Part shown: in pieces, positions 1 to 9,015 of the stretch
Position numbering within the stretch: position 1 is the stretch's first letter
Layout: every line of letters begins with the position of its first letter
Source: Anaerosacchariphilus polymeriproducens
GTDB lineage: Bacteria > Bacillota > Clostridia > Lachnospirales > Lachnospiraceae
Length of the DNA: 64,000 bases
Reading direction: 5' to 3'
Assembly (NCBI RefSeq): GCF_003363435.1
Contig: NZ_QRCT01000049.1
Coordinates: 124,001 to 188,000 of the forward strand
The notes under the pieces: generated by a model
Databases searched by the model: none
What the model saw: the letters and a program-made list of their open reading frames with translations, nothing else
Told to the model about the DNA's origin: nothing
Program-made: the position numbers and the translations under genes

Positions 1-310
1 CTTTATGACTTTTATTAATTTCTTCTAATACGGTCTCTGAATACTCACTGACTGCCATAATTTTTTCATTTGAAATTTTTTCAAATTCTCTTTGTGCTCT
101 CTCTTCAACCTCTTCAAAGCATTCTTGAAACGTTTCTTCCATCCGTTCTTTCGCTTTTTCCATTTCTTTTTCTGTTATTTTTTCTATTTCTATTGAACTC
201 ATTTTTGAAATTCTTTCAAGTTCACCGGATGAGAATTTATCAACTATAAAAAAGCTTCCAATAAGCATTGCAAACCCAGCAATTAATAAACCAATTTCTA
301 ACGCTGTCAT
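1..310 (-). CDS. Membrane-anchored coiled-coil protein at the end of the flagellar cluster (3' end outside window)
   Basis: The frame starts at an ATG preceded by AGGGGACATAATA and stays open to the window edge, so about 103 N-terminal residues are visible. Residues 4-23 form one hydrophobic segment, probably a membrane anchor. The rest is a charged heptad-like stretch rich in Glu and Lys, predicted coiled coil. It is the last visible gene after sigD-fapA. Bacillus subtilis has swrB, a single-anchor coiled-coil protein, just after sigD, so a SwrB-like assembly role is a position-and-topology guess only. I do not recognise the sequence family with certainty. It appears to belong to the flagellar transcript because the gap to the preceding gene is only 16 bases. 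Confidence 0.8.
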   Translation of the reverse strand, partial: MTALEIGLLIAGFAMLIGSFFIVDKFSSGELERISKMSSIEIEKITEKEMEKAKERMEETFQECFEEVEERAQREFEKISNEKIMAVSEYSETVLEEINKSHK

Positions 311-326
311 TATTATGTCCCCTACC

Positions 327-659
327 TTATATTCTTATATCGAAACTTGAATTTCCTTTCAAGGAAACTCTTTCTTTTTTGTTATCTTTTTTGTCTTCTT
401 TTTTGTCTTCTTTTTTCTTATTATAGTTTTTAGAGTGAGCAGCACCATTCCCTTCCTTCTTTTCACCATATTTGTATTCTTCCTGTCCTTTTTCAGGATC
501 ATTTACTTTCTTCATATGATGCTGAATTTCTTTTTTAAATTCCTGTTGGAAGTTATTCTGGTCTATGATTCCTTTATTATCCTGATTCTGTTTAAAAGTC
601 GTAACATCCTGACTTCTGGAAATCATTCCATTCATATCAACCGGTCTTATAATTGACAT
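327..659 (-). CDS. Small Lys/Glu-rich hypothetical protein in flagellar cluster
   Basis: A 110-residue hydrophilic protein with no signal peptide or membrane segment. The N-terminal 60 residues are Gln/Asn-rich. The C-terminal half is dominated by Lys, Glu and Asp, including a KKED-type four-residue repeat encoded by in-frame 12-bp repeats. I chose the ATG at 659 because AAGG lies about 10 bases before it; a GTG nine bases further up is too close to that site. It lies between fapA and a coiled-coil membrane protein in the same direction. I do not recognise a family. The composition suggests a flexible, RNA- or protein-binding tail, but no function can be assigned. Confidence 0.7.
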   Translation of the reverse strand: MSIIRPVDMNGMISRSQDVTTFKQNQDNKGIIDQNNFQQEFKKEIQHHMKKVNDPEKGQEEYKYGEKKEGNGAAHSKNYNKKKEDKKEDKKDNKKERVSLKGNSSFDIRI

Positions 660-686
660 TGTACTCACACCTTTCCATAATTTAAA

Positions 687-2294
687 TTAGTAAGCTGTAG
701 ATTTTATTTCTCCATCCTCTTTCACAAATTTACAAGTTTTCATTGGATCTTTCACATAGAAGGATTCCTCACCAATAACGATCTTTACTCCAGGGTATAT
801 GATTTGACCTACTTTAATCGCTACTGATTCATTCTCCATTAACTGCTGTTCAAACATCTCTACTCGTTGTGAATCTATTTCGATTTTTTCCTTTAATTCC
901 TTATAATGCTGAGATAAAGTTTGTAAATGTTTTATTCGGTCTGCTGAAAATTGTTCTCCTTCTTTTAAACGCTTACTAAAGTCTACTATGCTAGGCTTCA
1001 TTATGTCTAACTTTTTTCTCATTTGTTTAATACCTTCTTTTAACTTATAATACTCTTCTCTTTTCTTCGGATCTATTCCTACCTCAAGTATCGTCATGGC
1101 GCCCATATGAGAACCCATGATCTTAGCAGCAATATTTTTTCCGGCTTTCACATTTCCGCCTACTACGAATCCTTTCTTTCCTACTACATTGATTTCATCT
1201 CTGGCTGTCACTTTACATTGTAGAATACAATCAGTTTCGATATAACCTCCTGCTTCCACTGTACAGTTCTCTAAAAATTTGGAAACAATATTTCCTTCGG
1301 AACGAAGAAGTCCCTTTCCCATTCCATTCATTCCTCTTTTTAAAATGATATTACCGCCAGCTATTACCGTTGCGCCTTCTACGATACCTTCAATTACGAT
1401 ATCGCCTTCAGCCTCTACGCGGAATCCATTTTGGACATTTCCTTTTACTAATACATTCCCATTATAGTGAATATCACCTGTAGAAGCATCAACATCTGCT
1501 GAAACTTCAAAAACATCGGAAACAAATACTTTTCCCGCTATTAAATTAACATGCCCGGTCACATCAGAAAACAGTTCCATCCCATCTTCAGATAAAGTAA
1601 TATTTTTCCCATAATTTAATTTGAGTTTTTTAACTTCTCTGGCTTTGATTACATTTCCCATAACATCAGAGCCGGGTATACTTGGTACCTCTTTTGTAAG
1701 ACGTGCAAGCAATTGCCCCTGCCTTACATGATTGATCATATCCAAACTATGATAATCTACAGTACCATCTTCATTTTGTTTGGGTTTTGCATTAAGATTT
1801 GTTTCAAAAAAATATTCGATTTGGGCATCACTGCCTTGAACAGGTTCTTGACCAACAGCTAATATATAATCTTTACAATAATGTCTGTCACTTATAAATT
1901 TCTGAATTTCTTCTTGGTTGATTCCTACCTGTACCTTATTAAAAATTAACTCATCAACAATATCTTTCACCGTTAATTGCTGCCCCATATTTGAAGGCGG
2001 ATAAAATCTCCCATAAATTTTCATTTTATCTGGTGTCATATTTAAAACTACAGATTCATTTTCATGATACTTGGCCTCTTCACTCAATTTCATTTGAAAA
2101 GCACCTTCGGGCATTGTCTTTAATGCCTTGCTCATCTTAAGCTGATCTACATTTTCATAATGCCTTCGTGTCAAATATTCCATGACTTCCGCTACTTTAA
2201 CTTGTTCTCCCCCTCCTTTTGGCGGGTAAACTCTCAAAAATGTTCCTTTCCCTTCTTCAATATGCAGTTGGAAATATCCATTTCTTGGTTCCAT
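687..2294 (-). CDS. fapA: FapA family protein (DUF342)
   Basis: This 535-residue protein has the layout of the DUF342/FapA family: a mixed N-terminal region, a central glycine- and valine-rich repeat stretch (about residues 240-400) of the right-handed beta-helix type, and a C-terminal coiled coil (about 405-495, with many Lys/Glu heptads). Family members occur next to sigD or flagellar genes in many Firmicutes and in vibrios. A role in cell-surface or polar assembly has been proposed, but the biochemical activity is unknown. The start has a strong GGAGGAAGAGTT before ATG. It follows sigD by only 11 bases, so the two are probably co-transcribed. Length is normal for the family. Confidence 0.9.
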   Translation of the reverse strand: MEPRNGYFQLHIEEGKGTFLRVYPPKGGGEQVKVAEVMEYLTRRHYENVDQLKMSKALKTMPEGAFQMKLSEEAKYHENESVVLNMTPDKMKIYGRFYPPSNMGQQLTVKDIVDELIFNKVQVGINQEEIQKFISDRHYCKDYILAVGQEPVQGSDAQIEYFFETNLNAKPKQNEDGTVDYHSLDMINHVRQGQLLARLTKEVPSIPGSDVMGNVIKAREVKKLKLNYGKNITLSEDGMELFSDVTGHVNLIAGKVFVSDVFEVSADVDASTGDIHYNGNVLVKGNVQNGFRVEAEGDIVIEGIVEGATVIAGGNIILKRGMNGMGKGLLRSEGNIVSKFLENCTVEAGGYIETDCILQCKVTARDEINVVGKKGFVVGGNVKAGKNIAAKIMGSHMGAMTILEVGIDPKKREEYYKLKEGIKQMRKKLDIMKPSIVDFSKRLKEGEQFSADRIKHLQTLSQHYKELKEKIEIDSQRVEMFEQQLMENESVAIKVGQIIYPGVKIVIGEESFYVKDPMKTCKFVKEDGEIKSTAY

Positions 2295-2305
2295 AACTCT
2301 TCCTC

Positions 2306-3073
2306 CTACCTATTTACAAGAATATCCATATAAGTGCCCATACTCTTTTTCATCTTTTGCAGCGCTCTCGTATGCAATTGTGATATTCTAGATTCTGATA
2401 CTTCTAATATTTTACTAATTTCCTTTAATGTCAGTTCTTCATAATAATATAATTGAATCACTTTGCATTCTTTCTCTGACAGATTATTTAATGATTTCTC
2501 TAAAATATCTTTTAATTCACTTTTCTCGACTACTTTCTCTGGTGTCTCAAAATGTGTATTATAAGTGGAATCCATAACCGGTTCACTGCCCTGTTCAACA
2601 AACTCATTTAAGGAAATTATATGAGTGATTTTTAGCTGAGATTGCCAATTAAGCAGCTCATCCATTGGTATTCCCAATTGGATGGCTACTTCTTCATCGG
2701 TTGCAGCTTTTCCGTTTCTAGCTTCTATTTCCTTCATGGCTGCATCAATCTGCTTTTGTCTTTTTCTTACTGTTCTCGGTATCCAGTCCATTTTGCGGAT
2801 CTGGTCTAAAATGGATCCACGGATTCTCAAACTTGCATATGTCTCAAATTTTACTGTCTTATCGAGATCAAATTTATCAATCGCATCAATCAGGCCAAAT
2901 ATCCCGTAACTGACCAAATCATCGTATTCTACATTCTGTCCCAAATACATGCTGAGCCTGCCAGCTACGATTTTAACAAGAGGGGCATATTCAAGAATAA
3001 TCTTCTCTCGAAGTTCCGGCGTTCTATATTTACTATAGTCATTCCATAGCTTCCTCTTCTCTGTCTCGTTCAT
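2306..3073 (-). CDS. sigD: RNA polymerase sigma factor for flagellar genes (sigma-28, FliA/SigD)
   Basis: A 255-residue sigma-70 family protein of the FliA/SigD/WhiG class. Region 2 is visible around residues 55-75 (YGIFGLIDAIDKFD) and the region 4 helix-turn-helix around 215-240 (LKEISKILEVSESRISQLH). In the family it directs RNA polymerase to late flagellar, motility and chemotaxis promoters such as flagellin. The gene lies inside the flagellar cluster after cheD and a small membrane-protein gene, the same relative position as in Bacillus. No flgM anti-sigma gene is visible in the window. Target promoters are presumably elsewhere in the genome; I found no convincing sigma-28 site here. Confidence 0.95.
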   Translation of the reverse strand: MNETEKRKLWNDYSKYRTPELREKIILEYAPLVKIVAGRLSMYLGQNVEYDDLVSYGIFGLIDAIDKFDLDKTVKFETYASLRIRGSILDQIRKMDWIPRTVRKRQKQIDAAMKEIEARNGKAATDEEVAIQLGIPMDELLNWQSQLKITHIISLNEFVEQGSEPVMDSTYNTHFETPEKVVEKSELKDILEKSLNNLSEKECKVIQLYYYEELTLKEISKILEVSESRISQLHTRALQKMKKSMGTYMDILVNR

Positions 3074-3101
3074 TGCCTATCCCCTCTTTTCTCTGTAAAT
3101 T

Positions 3102-3380
3102 TTAGTTCATTTCTTCCGTTTTTACTTCTTCTATCCTTTCATTATTCTGGATACTTGTTTCATCTGGGTCCATCTCTTGTTTATCTTCCTTTTTTGGGGC
3201 AGGATTAAATACTTTATTCAACATAAATTGTAAAATTAGACCGGCTCCATAAAAAATAATTAATACCATAAATAAAGTCTTCATACCATTTACATCGGTA
3301 TATTTTTGTTGAAACATAACAACACAAGTCACCAGACCCGCCAATAATGAAATGATAGCTGGAATTGATTTTGTATTCAT
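3102..3380 (-). CDS. Small two-helix membrane protein between cheD and sigD
   Basis: A 92-residue protein with two hydrophobic segments (about residues 6-24 and 34-54) and an acidic, hydrophilic C-terminal tail of about 35 residues. ATG is preceded by GGAGATGACAA, and spacing to cheD (19 bases) and sigD (28 bases) indicates co-transcription. I do not recognise a named family. Its constant-looking position inside the chemotaxis-sigD segment suggests a motility-linked role, but that is inference from context only. Confidence 0.75.
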   Translation of the reverse strand: MNTKSIPAIISLLAGLVTCVVMFQQKYTDVNGMKTLFMVLIIFYGAGLILQFMLNKVFNPAPKKEDKQEMDPDETSIQNNERIEEVKTEEMN

Positions 3381-3399
3381 TTGTCATCTCCATTATATT

Positions 3400-3885
3400 T
3401 TATAATGTTTTAATAGGTTTCCCTACTGACTTAATCAGAAAATCTCCGGTATCACAATATAGTTCTACTGTTCGTCCATAATTGAGACCTGTATCCTCTG
3501 CTAATATCCGTATATTGCACTTTCCTAAAATCTCTTTGGACGCTACTACGTTTCTTTGACCAATATTTCCAATTTCATTTGTAACATTAAATTCAAACAT
3601 TTGAGCACCACCTGCTAATTTTGCAACCAAGCGGCTTTCACCGGCACCCAGTTTTTTCATTTCATCAATTAATTGATGAATACCTGTATCTGCAAATTTT
3701 GCTTTATTAGAATTATGTCTAATTTTAGTACTGTCTGGCAACATAATGTGTACCAAGCCACCTATTTTAGTCACCGGATCATAAAGTGCTATCCCTACAC
3801 ATGATCCTAACCCCAAAGTTGTAACAATGTCCGGACCTCTGCCAACCTTAAAATCAGCCATGCCTACCTTTATGATTTGACCCAT
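3400..3885 (-). CDS. cheD: Chemoreceptor glutamine deamidase CheD
   Basis: The 161-residue protein carries the CheD signature GLGSCVGIALYD with the nucleophile Cys29 and the catalytic His46 in GLVHIMLP. CheD deamidates specific glutamines of methyl-accepting chemotaxis proteins and also binds CheC, stimulating its CheY-P phosphatase activity. Full length for the family. The start ATG has AGGAGGAAACACTG upstream. It follows cheC by 12 bases, matching the functional CheC-CheD pairing known from Bacillus and Thermotoga. Confidence 0.95.
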   Translation of the reverse strand: MGQIIKVGMADFKVGRGPDIVTTLGLGSCVGIALYDPVTKIGGLVHIMLPDSTKIRHNSNKAKFADTGIHQLIDEMKKLGAGESRLVAKLAGGAQMFEFNVTNEIGNIGQRNVVASKEILGKCNIRILAEDTGLNYGRTVELYCDTGDFLIKSVGKPIKTL

Positions 3886-3897
3886 CAGTGTTTCCTC

Positions 3898-4518
3898 CTA
3901 TAGTTCAATACCAAGAGATGTTAATATTTTATCATAGGAATCCAAACCAGGAAGTAAGATAAAATATCCACTTAATGTGGTATCATTCCCAAAAGTAGTT
4001 TCAATTAACAACGCATTATCTCCGACCTGTCCAAATTGTATCGCAGGTACACTTAATATTGCTGCTGCCATATCAATGGTCAAATAAGGGATTGATGAAG
4101 TAATAACTAATTGTGTCATAGTTGATATTGCCGATAGGTAAGATCCTGCAATGATGTTTCCTATTTCTTTCATTGCCGATATATCCATATCATCAAAATC
4201 TGCTTCATTATCGATTGGCTTTCCCTGTAAATGATTTGCCAAATAATGCGCTGATTTCAAATCCAATAAGAACATCATACTTCCATTTACATCTTTCTCT
4301 AATTCCAAGAAAATCCCGACGATCGTATCTTCTTCATTGCCAAGAGCCGTGGTCAATTCTTGAATCGATAAAAGCTGTACATTAGGAACGCTCATATTAA
4401 TTTTAATACCTAACATCTTCGCCAGAGATGTGGTAGCATTTCCGGCGCCGATGTTTCCAATTTCTTTTAATACATCAATATATAAATCGTTGACTTGCTC
4501 AAAATTAAATTTTGTCAT
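3898..4518 (-). CDS. cheC: CheY-P phosphatase CheC
   Basis: A 206-residue CheC-family protein. Both phosphatase motifs of the D/S-x3-E-x2-N type are intact: DVLKEIGN near the N-terminus and SAMKEIGN near residue 112, each followed by the conserved proline. The enzyme removes phosphate from CheY-P in the adaptation system. I start the gene at the ATG at 4518 because GGAGG lies six bases upstream; an upstream in-frame start adds seven residues but has no ribosome site. It is followed by cheD, its usual partner, in the same transcript. Confidence 0.95.
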   Translation of the reverse strand: MTKFNFEQVNDLYIDVLKEIGNIGAGNATTSLAKMLGIKINMSVPNVQLLSIQELTTALGNEEDTIVGIFLELEKDVNGSMMFLLDLKSAHYLANHLQGKPIDNEADFDDMDISAMKEIGNIIAGSYLSAISTMTQLVITSSIPYLTIDMAAAILSVPAIQFGQVGDNALLIETTFGNDTTLSGYFILLPGLDSYDKILTSLGIEL

Positions 4519-4564
4519 ATGCTTCCTCCATAGGTTCACATACTCTGCACTAAAAATCTGTTAA

Positions 4565-5032
4565 TTAAACAACCTCTTTTTCTGAAATAATACTATTTAG
4601 CTCAAGTAATGAAATTAATTGACCATCATGTTTTCCAATTCCATTTATAAATGAATTTTTTCCATCTTTTACATCATTTGTCATCTTATCTATTTCGTTA
4701 GAGCTTAACGTAACAACTTCTTTTACTTCATCTACAATAATTCCAAGTACACCATGTTGTTCAATTTTTAATATAATAATTCTTGTTGCATTCGTGAATT
4801 CATCATCCGGAAGATCCATTTTTAAACGAATACTCATAACAGGGACTACTTCTCCTCGTAAATTGATAATTCCCTTAAAATAAGCCTGTGCTTTGGGTAC
4901 TCTTGTTATTTTCTGCATTCTGACAATATTATCTACATAATGAATATCAATACCATATTGTTCATTCCCAATAGATACTACAATATATTGCTTTTTATTT
5001 GCGTCTACCTGTGAGATTTGATTATTATCCAT
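4565..5032 (-). CDS. cheW: Chemotaxis coupling protein CheW
   Basis: A 155-residue single-domain CheW protein that bridges chemoreceptors and CheA. The typical core is visible, including YGIDIHYVDNIVRM, KGIINLRGEVVPVMSIR and the ILKIEQHGVLGIIVDEV segment. I place the start at the ATG at 5032: AGGAGG lies eight bases upstream, while the GTG nine bases earlier overlaps that ribosome site. It sits 15 bases after cheA, as expected for a co-translated signalling core. Confidence 0.95.
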   Translation of the reverse strand: MDNNQISQVDANKKQYIVVSIGNEQYGIDIHYVDNIVRMQKITRVPKAQAYFKGIINLRGEVVPVMSIRLKMDLPDDEFTNATRIIILKIEQHGVLGIIVDEVKEVVTLSSNEIDKMTNDVKDGKNSFINGIGKHDGQLISLLELNSIISEKEVV

Positions 5033-5047
5033 GTTCAACACCTCCTG

Positions 5048-7132
5048 CTATATCAATGAATTAACATCAACAATTAAGGCAACTTCACCATCACCTAGAA
5101 TCGTAGCACCGCTGATAATACGATTATTTTCAATATACTTGCCTAATGATTTAATTACTATTTCTTGTTGTCCAATCAAATTATCTACAACCAGACCGGC
5201 TTGCTTATCACCCTTTTGAACAATAACCACTGTCAAACTTTCAGGTTCCTGTTCTCTTGGTTCAATATCAAGTATTTTGTCTAAACGGATCACTGGTATT
5301 ACTGTGCCACGGATATGGATTACTTCTTTTGCCTGTACATACTTAATATCCTGTACCAAAATATCTTCAATTGTCTGAATGGAACCTAATGCAATTGCAT
5401 ATTTCTCTTCTCTGACTTCAACCATTAATGCCTGGATAATTGCGAGTGTTAATGGAAGGCGGATAGTAAATTTACTTCCTTCTCCTAACTTACTCTTAAC
5501 TTCAACATCTCCACCCAAGGCAGCAATTTTCGATTTTACAACATCCAGTCCAACACCACGTCCTGAAACATCTGTAATTTTCTGCGCCATGGAAAAACTC
5601 GGAAGGAATAATAAATCAATAATTTCTCTATTTTCCATAGTTTCAGCCTGTTCAGGTGTGATAATTCCACGATCAATCCCTTTTTTCTTAATACTTTCAA
5701 CATCAATACCATTACCATCATCGCTTACTTCAATAATAACGTTATTTCCTTCCTGATAAGCATCTAAGAATATAGATCCCTGCTCCGGCTTTCCTCTTTC
5801 TTTTCTGATTGCTTTTGACTCAAGCCCGTGATCAGCTGAATTTCTAAGTAAATGTTGTAATGGATCACCAATTTCATCTATAACAGTTCTATCAAGTTCT
5901 GTATCTTCTCCTGTCATATATAGTTCCATTTTTTTATCCAGTTTTTTGGATAAATCACGAATCATTCTTGGGAATCTGTTCACTACACTTTCGATTGGAA
6001 CCATTCTTACTTTCATAACAGATTCATGAAGATTCGTTGTGATTCGTTCTAAATATTCAATCTGCTCATGGAACCCTTGCTCCTGCAGGCCGGTACTCTC
6101 TGCTGAACTGATAGATACTAAACTATTCTTCGCGATGATCAGCTCACTTACTTGATTCATTAAAGCATCCAGTTTCTCAATATCAACACGAACTGTTCGG
6201 TTTACAACCGGTTTATTAACGTTTTGTTTCACAGGTTGGTTTACATTTGATTTTTCATTCGTTCCTTTTATTACATTATTTGTATTATTTGAAACAGAAT
6301 TGTTATTCTCTTCTACAATCTCCTGCGCCAAAATCACGTCCTCTGCCTCTTCTTTTATTTCAGTCATTTCTTCACAGAATATTTTATCTATTTCTGATAC
6401 ATCATTTATTGTTGCTTTTATTTTTTCTAAAGGCTCTTCTGAAACCAGAACAAAACTAAAATCCAAATCGAAATTCTCATCTTCAATTTCTTGTGCACCC
6501 GGTTCAAATTTTATAATGCTCCCATACTCCTCTACTGCTTTAAAAACAATAAATGCTCTAGCAGCCTTTAATAAACAAGTATCCTGAATAAATACTGTGA
6601 CACCATAGAGCTTTTGACCAGATGCCATAATATCCTGTGCTCTTTTCTTTTCTTTCTCTGTAAAAACAATATCGAGGAATTTTTTTTCGTTTTCATTAGA
6701 CGTTTCTTCTTTATTGTCTACACTTGTTTTCGTTTTTTCGGTATCACTTTCTTCATTTAAAATTTCAGTAAGTTGTTTAATGATCGCTTCATTCTCATTC
6801 GTACCTTCATCTGCGGTATTTTGAATCATTTCAAGATACTCTTCTAAAGCATCTAAACACTGAAACAAAACATCCACAAGTTTTGCAGATACTTTCATTT
6901 TATCATTACGAATTCCCTGGAACACATTTTCCATATCATGAGTCAACTTCTGCATCCGCTTGTAACCCATAGTTCCAGCCATACCTTTTAAGGAATGTGC
7001 TGCTCTGAAAATCTCATTAATTGTGTCTTTATTTTCCGGTTCTTTTTCTAATATAAGCAGACTTTCGTTTAAAGTTTGTAAATGTTCTTTCGTTTCATCA
7101 AGAAAAATTTCTAAATATTGGCTTACATCCAT
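5048..7132 (-). CDS. cheA: Chemotaxis histidine kinase CheA
   Basis: A 694-residue class II histidine kinase. Domains in order: HPt with phospho-acceptor His46 (AAHSLKGMAGT); an Asn-rich linker and CheY-binding-like region (about 150-310); dimerisation helices (about 312-370); HATPase with N box (HLLRNSADHGLE), DDGNGID and GRGVGLDVV; and a C-terminal CheW-like domain. It autophosphorylates on receptor command and passes phosphate to CheY and CheB. The ATG at 7132 is one base past the cheB stop, with a GGGGGTAAG site inside cheB. Nothing is missing from the active-site set. Confidence 0.97.
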   Translation of the reverse strand: MDVSQYLEIFLDETKEHLQTLNESLLILEKEPENKDTINEIFRAAHSLKGMAGTMGYKRMQKLTHDMENVFQGIRNDKMKVSAKLVDVLFQCLDALEEYLEMIQNTADEGTNENEAIIKQLTEILNEESDTEKTKTSVDNKEETSNENEKKFLDIVFTEKEKKRAQDIMASGQKLYGVTVFIQDTCLLKAARAFIVFKAVEEYGSIIKFEPGAQEIEDENFDLDFSFVLVSEEPLEKIKATINDVSEIDKIFCEEMTEIKEEAEDVILAQEIVEENNNSVSNNTNNVIKGTNEKSNVNQPVKQNVNKPVVNRTVRVDIEKLDALMNQVSELIIAKNSLVSISSAESTGLQEQGFHEQIEYLERITTNLHESVMKVRMVPIESVVNRFPRMIRDLSKKLDKKMELYMTGEDTELDRTVIDEIGDPLQHLLRNSADHGLESKAIRKERGKPEQGSIFLDAYQEGNNVIIEVSDDGNGIDVESIKKKGIDRGIITPEQAETMENREIIDLLFLPSFSMAQKITDVSGRGVGLDVVKSKIAALGGDVEVKSKLGEGSKFTIRLPLTLAIIQALMVEVREEKYAIALGSIQTIEDILVQDIKYVQAKEVIHIRGTVIPVIRLDKILDIEPREQEPESLTVVIVQKGDKQAGLVVDNLIGQQEIVIKSLGKYIENNRIISGATILGDGEVALIVDVNSLI

Positions 7133-7133
7133 G

Positions 7134-8255
7134 TCATCTTACCCCCACGTTCTTTGTAATTGATTGATAAACATCGCCTAATGGAACTATTTCATCCTGT
7201 AGACCTGCATCTACGATCGCTTTGGGCATTCCATAAACTGCGCATGTTTCTTTGTTTTGTACAATAACATAAACATTTTTTTTCTCTTTAAGATGCGCGA
7301 TACCTTTTGTTCCATCAGCTCCCATACCTGTTAAAACAACACAGGTAATTTCATCATAATTGCAATCCTCTAATGACTCATACATAAAGTTTGCATATGG
7401 TCTTAATCCCCCTTGTGGAGGTTCTTGACTGAGTCTGATTTTATGTGTATTTCCACTTCCGGGAATTACTCTGATATGAAAGCCTCCCGGAGCAATATAT
7501 ACATGTCCATTCTTGATAAGTTCTCCATCTTCTGCCTCTTTCACCTCTACCATGCTTACCTTGTTCAATCTTTCTGCTAATAAATTTGTAAATCCTACTG
7601 GCATATGCTGAACTAATACAACAGGTGCGTCAATGTGTTTAGATAAATACGGTATGATTGAGTGAAGTGCTTTGGGACCTCCTGTGGAACATGCAAGCGC
7701 AATTAACTTGTTACCTATTACTCTTTCCTTGACTCTATAGACTCCTGTCGTTCTTTGATCCGTAATAGTTTTATCAGGCCTGCGTTCCTTGACTTCTTTT
7801 TCCTTTTTCTCTACTTGAGGTTCTATTACTTGGGCAATAGAAGATATTTTTTCATCTGTATACGTAGCTTTTGCTAAAGAATCAAGAATTTTGTTTCGGA
7901 AAACTTCTCCACGGGCTTCTACAAAGTTAGAAGGTTTTAAAATATAATCAAAAACTCCTAATTGAGTAGCTTTTATTACTTCTTCTGAACCTGGGTTCAT
8001 GGTTGAACTGACCATAATGATATTCACATGAATATTTTCGTCTTTCAATTTTTGAAGAAGTTCAAGCCCTGACATAATCGGCATGTTCACATCTAAAATC
8101 ACTGCATCATATTGAGTTTTTAATAGGGTTTCATAGCCAGCCTTTCCATCCTTGCAATAATCATCGGCTTGAAATCTACCATCTGCATTTATTATATCAC
8201 AAACCAGCCTTCTCATAAGTGCAGAGTCATCTATAATTAGAATTTTTTTCTTCAT
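7134..8255 (-). CDS. cheB: Protein-glutamate methylesterase CheB
   Basis: A 373-residue two-domain enzyme. The N-terminal receiver has the phospho-acceptor Asp55 (ILDVNMP) and the conserved lysine in YILKPS. The C-terminal methylesterase has the Ser-His-Asp set: CSTGGPKAL, VQHMPVGFT and TGMGADGT. It demethylates and deamidates receptors during adaptation. No cheR methyltransferase is in this cluster, so that partner must lie elsewhere. The gene is tightly linked to cheA. ATG follows AAAGGGACTGATTAT. Confidence 0.96.
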   Translation of the reverse strand: MKKKILIIDDSALMRRLVCDIINADGRFQADDYCKDGKAGYETLLKTQYDAVILDVNMPIMSGLELLQKLKDENIHVNIIMVSSTMNPGSEEVIKATQLGVFDYILKPSNFVEARGEVFRNKILDSLAKATYTDEKISSIAQVIEPQVEKKEKEVKERRPDKTITDQRTTGVYRVKERVIGNKLIALACSTGGPKALHSIIPYLSKHIDAPVVLVQHMPVGFTNLLAERLNKVSMVEVKEAEDGELIKNGHVYIAPGGFHIRVIPGSGNTHKIRLSQEPPQGGLRPYANFMYESLEDCNYDEITCVVLTGMGADGTKGIAHLKEKKNVYVIVQNKETCAVYGMPKAIVDAGLQDEIVPLGDVYQSITKNVGVR

Positions 8256-8259
8256 ATAA

Positions 8260-8997
8260 TCAGTCCCTTTTTTTATTCACCTTTTTACGCTCAGTTTCAA
8301 ATACATATCGGATAATCAACTCTTGCTCTTTTTTATTTAAGTATACGAAACGGATCCGATGCTCATACTTGCGCTCCTTCTCTGGCATCATTCTGTCCGA
8401 TGAAATAACTTCACCGATTTCATACAGGTTCTTTGTTTGACTATTTAACTCTATTTGTAACATAAAACATATATAGGCTCCAGCTTCTATTTTGTCTCCA
8501 CTTATAAATCTTAAACCTCCCCCACTAATATCTACAACTATCCCCTTAAATATTTCATCTGATGATAAATATTCACTCTTATACTGAATAGTACTGTCTG
8601 CAAATATTATGGCTTTTTCTTTGTCAATTATTTTATAATTCATATCTAATAAACAAGGTAATCGATAAAACTCTCTTCTTTGATATCTAATAAGCTTTGA
8701 TTTAACTACAACAGAAGCCATATAGATTTTATTTGCTCTATAACGGTTTTGAATCTCACCTTCACACCGATACAGACCTGATTTTGTATAAAAATAAAAT
8801 TCATATCGTAATCTGACCGGTAACAATATTATCTTTCCTTGTTCAATGGGCAGTGCCATTTTTATATCATCTTCTGTAATATCCTGAATCTGACTTTTAA
8901 AAATGCGGGTGCTATCCCCCAGCTTCTCTCCATGTTCTTTATCATTTAAAAGCCTTATTTCTACTTTATCGCCTATGGATAGTACATTAGAAATCAA
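8260..8997 (-). CDS. PilZ-domain c-di-GMP receptor, YcgR/DgrA-like flagellar brake
   Basis: A protein of about 245 residues with a YcgR-N-like beta domain (about 1-95) and a C-terminal PilZ domain. The c-di-GMP-binding signatures are present: RREFYR around residue 105-110 and DISGGGLRF about 50 residues later. Family members slow or stop the flagellar motor when c-di-GMP rises; in Bacillus YpfA/DgrA acts on MotA. AGGAGG lies eight bases before a TTG at 8997, which I prefer; the ATG and GTG just upstream sit on the ribosome site. Position between flhG and cheB indicates a motility role. Confidence 0.88.
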   Translation of the reverse strand: MISNVLSIGDKVEIRLLNDKEHGEKLGDSTRIFKSQIQDITEDDIKMALPIEQGKIILLPVRLRYEFYFYTKSGLYRCEGEIQNRYRANKIYMASVVVKSKLIRYQRREFYRLPCLLDMNYKIIDKEKAIIFADSTIQYKSEYLSSDEIFKGIVVDISGGGLRFISGDKIEAGAYICFMLQIELNSQTKNLYEIGEVISSDRMMPEKERKYEHRIRFVYLNKKEQELIIRYVFETERKKVNKKRD

Positions 8998-9015
8998 TTT
9001 CATCACCTCCTAGTT

